In this document: piece after piece, positions 4,896 through 5,150 of the stretch
How positions within the stretch are numbered: position 1 is the stretch's first letter
Layout of the letters: each line of letters opens with the position of its first letter
Assembly: GCA_949298295.1 (NCBI GenBank)
Contig: CASFWS010000081.1
Span: 1 to 5,150, forward strand
Direction: 5' to 3'
Length of the DNA stretch: 5,150 nucleotides
Source of the DNA: an uncultured Bacillota bacterium
GTDB lineage: Bacteria; Bacillota_I; Bacilli_A; RFN20; CAG-826
Made by a program: the position numbers and the translations under genes
Notes under the pieces: model-generated
Seen by the model: only the letters and a program-made list of their open reading frames with translations
Told to the model about the DNA's origin: nothing
Database searches by the model: none

Positions 4896-5150
4896 TTACT
4901 TCCTCCCAATCCCGACGAAGTCGACTTCCTGATACCAGAAGCCCGGTTCGGCGAAGACGTTCTCGAGTTCCTCGAGGCCGTACTTGATGGCCTCGAGCTT
5001 GCTCTTCTTCTCGAGGTTGTTGGGGTCTTCCTCGTAGGAGCGCTGGAGGTAGTTCTTCCGATAGGCGAAGCGCTCGAGGAAGATGTCTTCCTTCTCGTCC
5101 CCGTCGAGGGCGGAAGTATCCTTCACGTAGGACATCATCCTCACGTCGGC
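4896..5150 (-). CDS. Hypothetical protein, probably 5'-partial at the window edge
   Basis: The frame stays open from the right edge to TAA at 4898-4896, giving 84 visible residues. I do not recognise the family. The visible part is charged and mostly helical in character (LERFAYRKNYLQRSYEED, then KKSKLEAIKYGLEELENVF) and ends in a hydrophobic/aromatic tail, PGFWYQEVDFVGIGRK. There is no signal peptide or membrane segment. Internal starts exist (GTG 5144, ATG 5138 and 5135), but the only Shine-Dalgarno-like GAGG overlaps or abuts them, too close to work well. The gene more likely begins beyond the window. It converges on pepT and may share its terminator. The long open frame and codon choices like those of pepT support it being real. 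Confidence 0.65.
   Translation of the reverse strand, partial: ADVRMMSYVKDTSALDGDEKEDIFLERFAYRKNYLQRSYEEDPNNLEKKSKLEAIKYGLEELENVFAEPGFWYQEVDFVGIGRK

Noticed and set aside
3428..4909. Very long open frame (493 codons) antisense to pepT
   Set aside because: It mirrors pepT almost entirely. Its product is a low-complexity V/E/G/D-rich sequence, as expected from the complement of strongly C/G-ending codons, and pepT is an unambiguous conserved enzyme.
4426..4932. Plus-strand open frame of 168 codons overlapping the pepT 3' half
   Set aside because: It is an out-of-frame shadow rich in P, R and G that reads through the pepT terminator; no family resemblance.

Overview
The window looks like a piece of an uncultured, host-associated Bacillota (probably Bacilli-like) chromosome. 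The evidence is Shine-Dalgarno-led genes, Sec-exported proteins with bacterial Ig-like (Big_2 and Big_3) domains, a C-terminal membrane anchor with an arginine tail, a cytoplasmic peptidase T, and compact intrinsic terminators. This placement is inference; no rRNA or marker gene is present. Code 11 usage fits (TGA ends pepT, TAA ends the other genes).

Layout. On the minus strand, reading leftwards from about 3390, comes a 5' regulatory region, then a complete 569-residue surface protein gene (3186 to 1477) and its intrinsic terminator (1452 to 1419). A roughly 220-bp gap follows, then a second secreted Ig-like protein gene that starts at 1196 and runs off the left edge. Rightwards from 3608 lies pepT (plus strand, 404 residues, complete) with a strong terminator at 4828-4866. 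A short, unrecognised minus-strand gene (4896 to the right edge) converges on that terminator.

The most interesting part is the 420-bp divergent intergenic region (3187-3607). On the minus strand an exact (CT)10 tract is the spacer between a -35-like TTGATT and a -10-like TATGCT. The present spacer is 19 nt, and losing one repeat unit would give the optimal 17 nt. This is the layout of a slipped-strand, phase-variable promoter driving a surface protein. The predicted transcript starts just before a well-placed GGAGGG and a 17-codon leader ORF. The stop codon of that leader ORF lies in the loop of a GC-rich hairpin followed by a U-rich stretch, which resembles translational control of an attenuator. 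The leader's Shine-Dalgarno can also pair with the 3' arm of that hairpin. On the plus strand, pepT has no Shine-Dalgarno at normal distance. It has AAGGA 23 nt upstream, with a 6-bp GC hairpin in between whose folding would leave 8 nt of spacing.

How the genes relate: the two minus-strand proteins are exported surface or secreted proteins of similar modular style, each probably transcribed separately. pepT is a housekeeping peptide-recycling enzyme with much more biased, C/G-ending codons. No mobile element, CRISPR array, rRNA or tRNA was seen.
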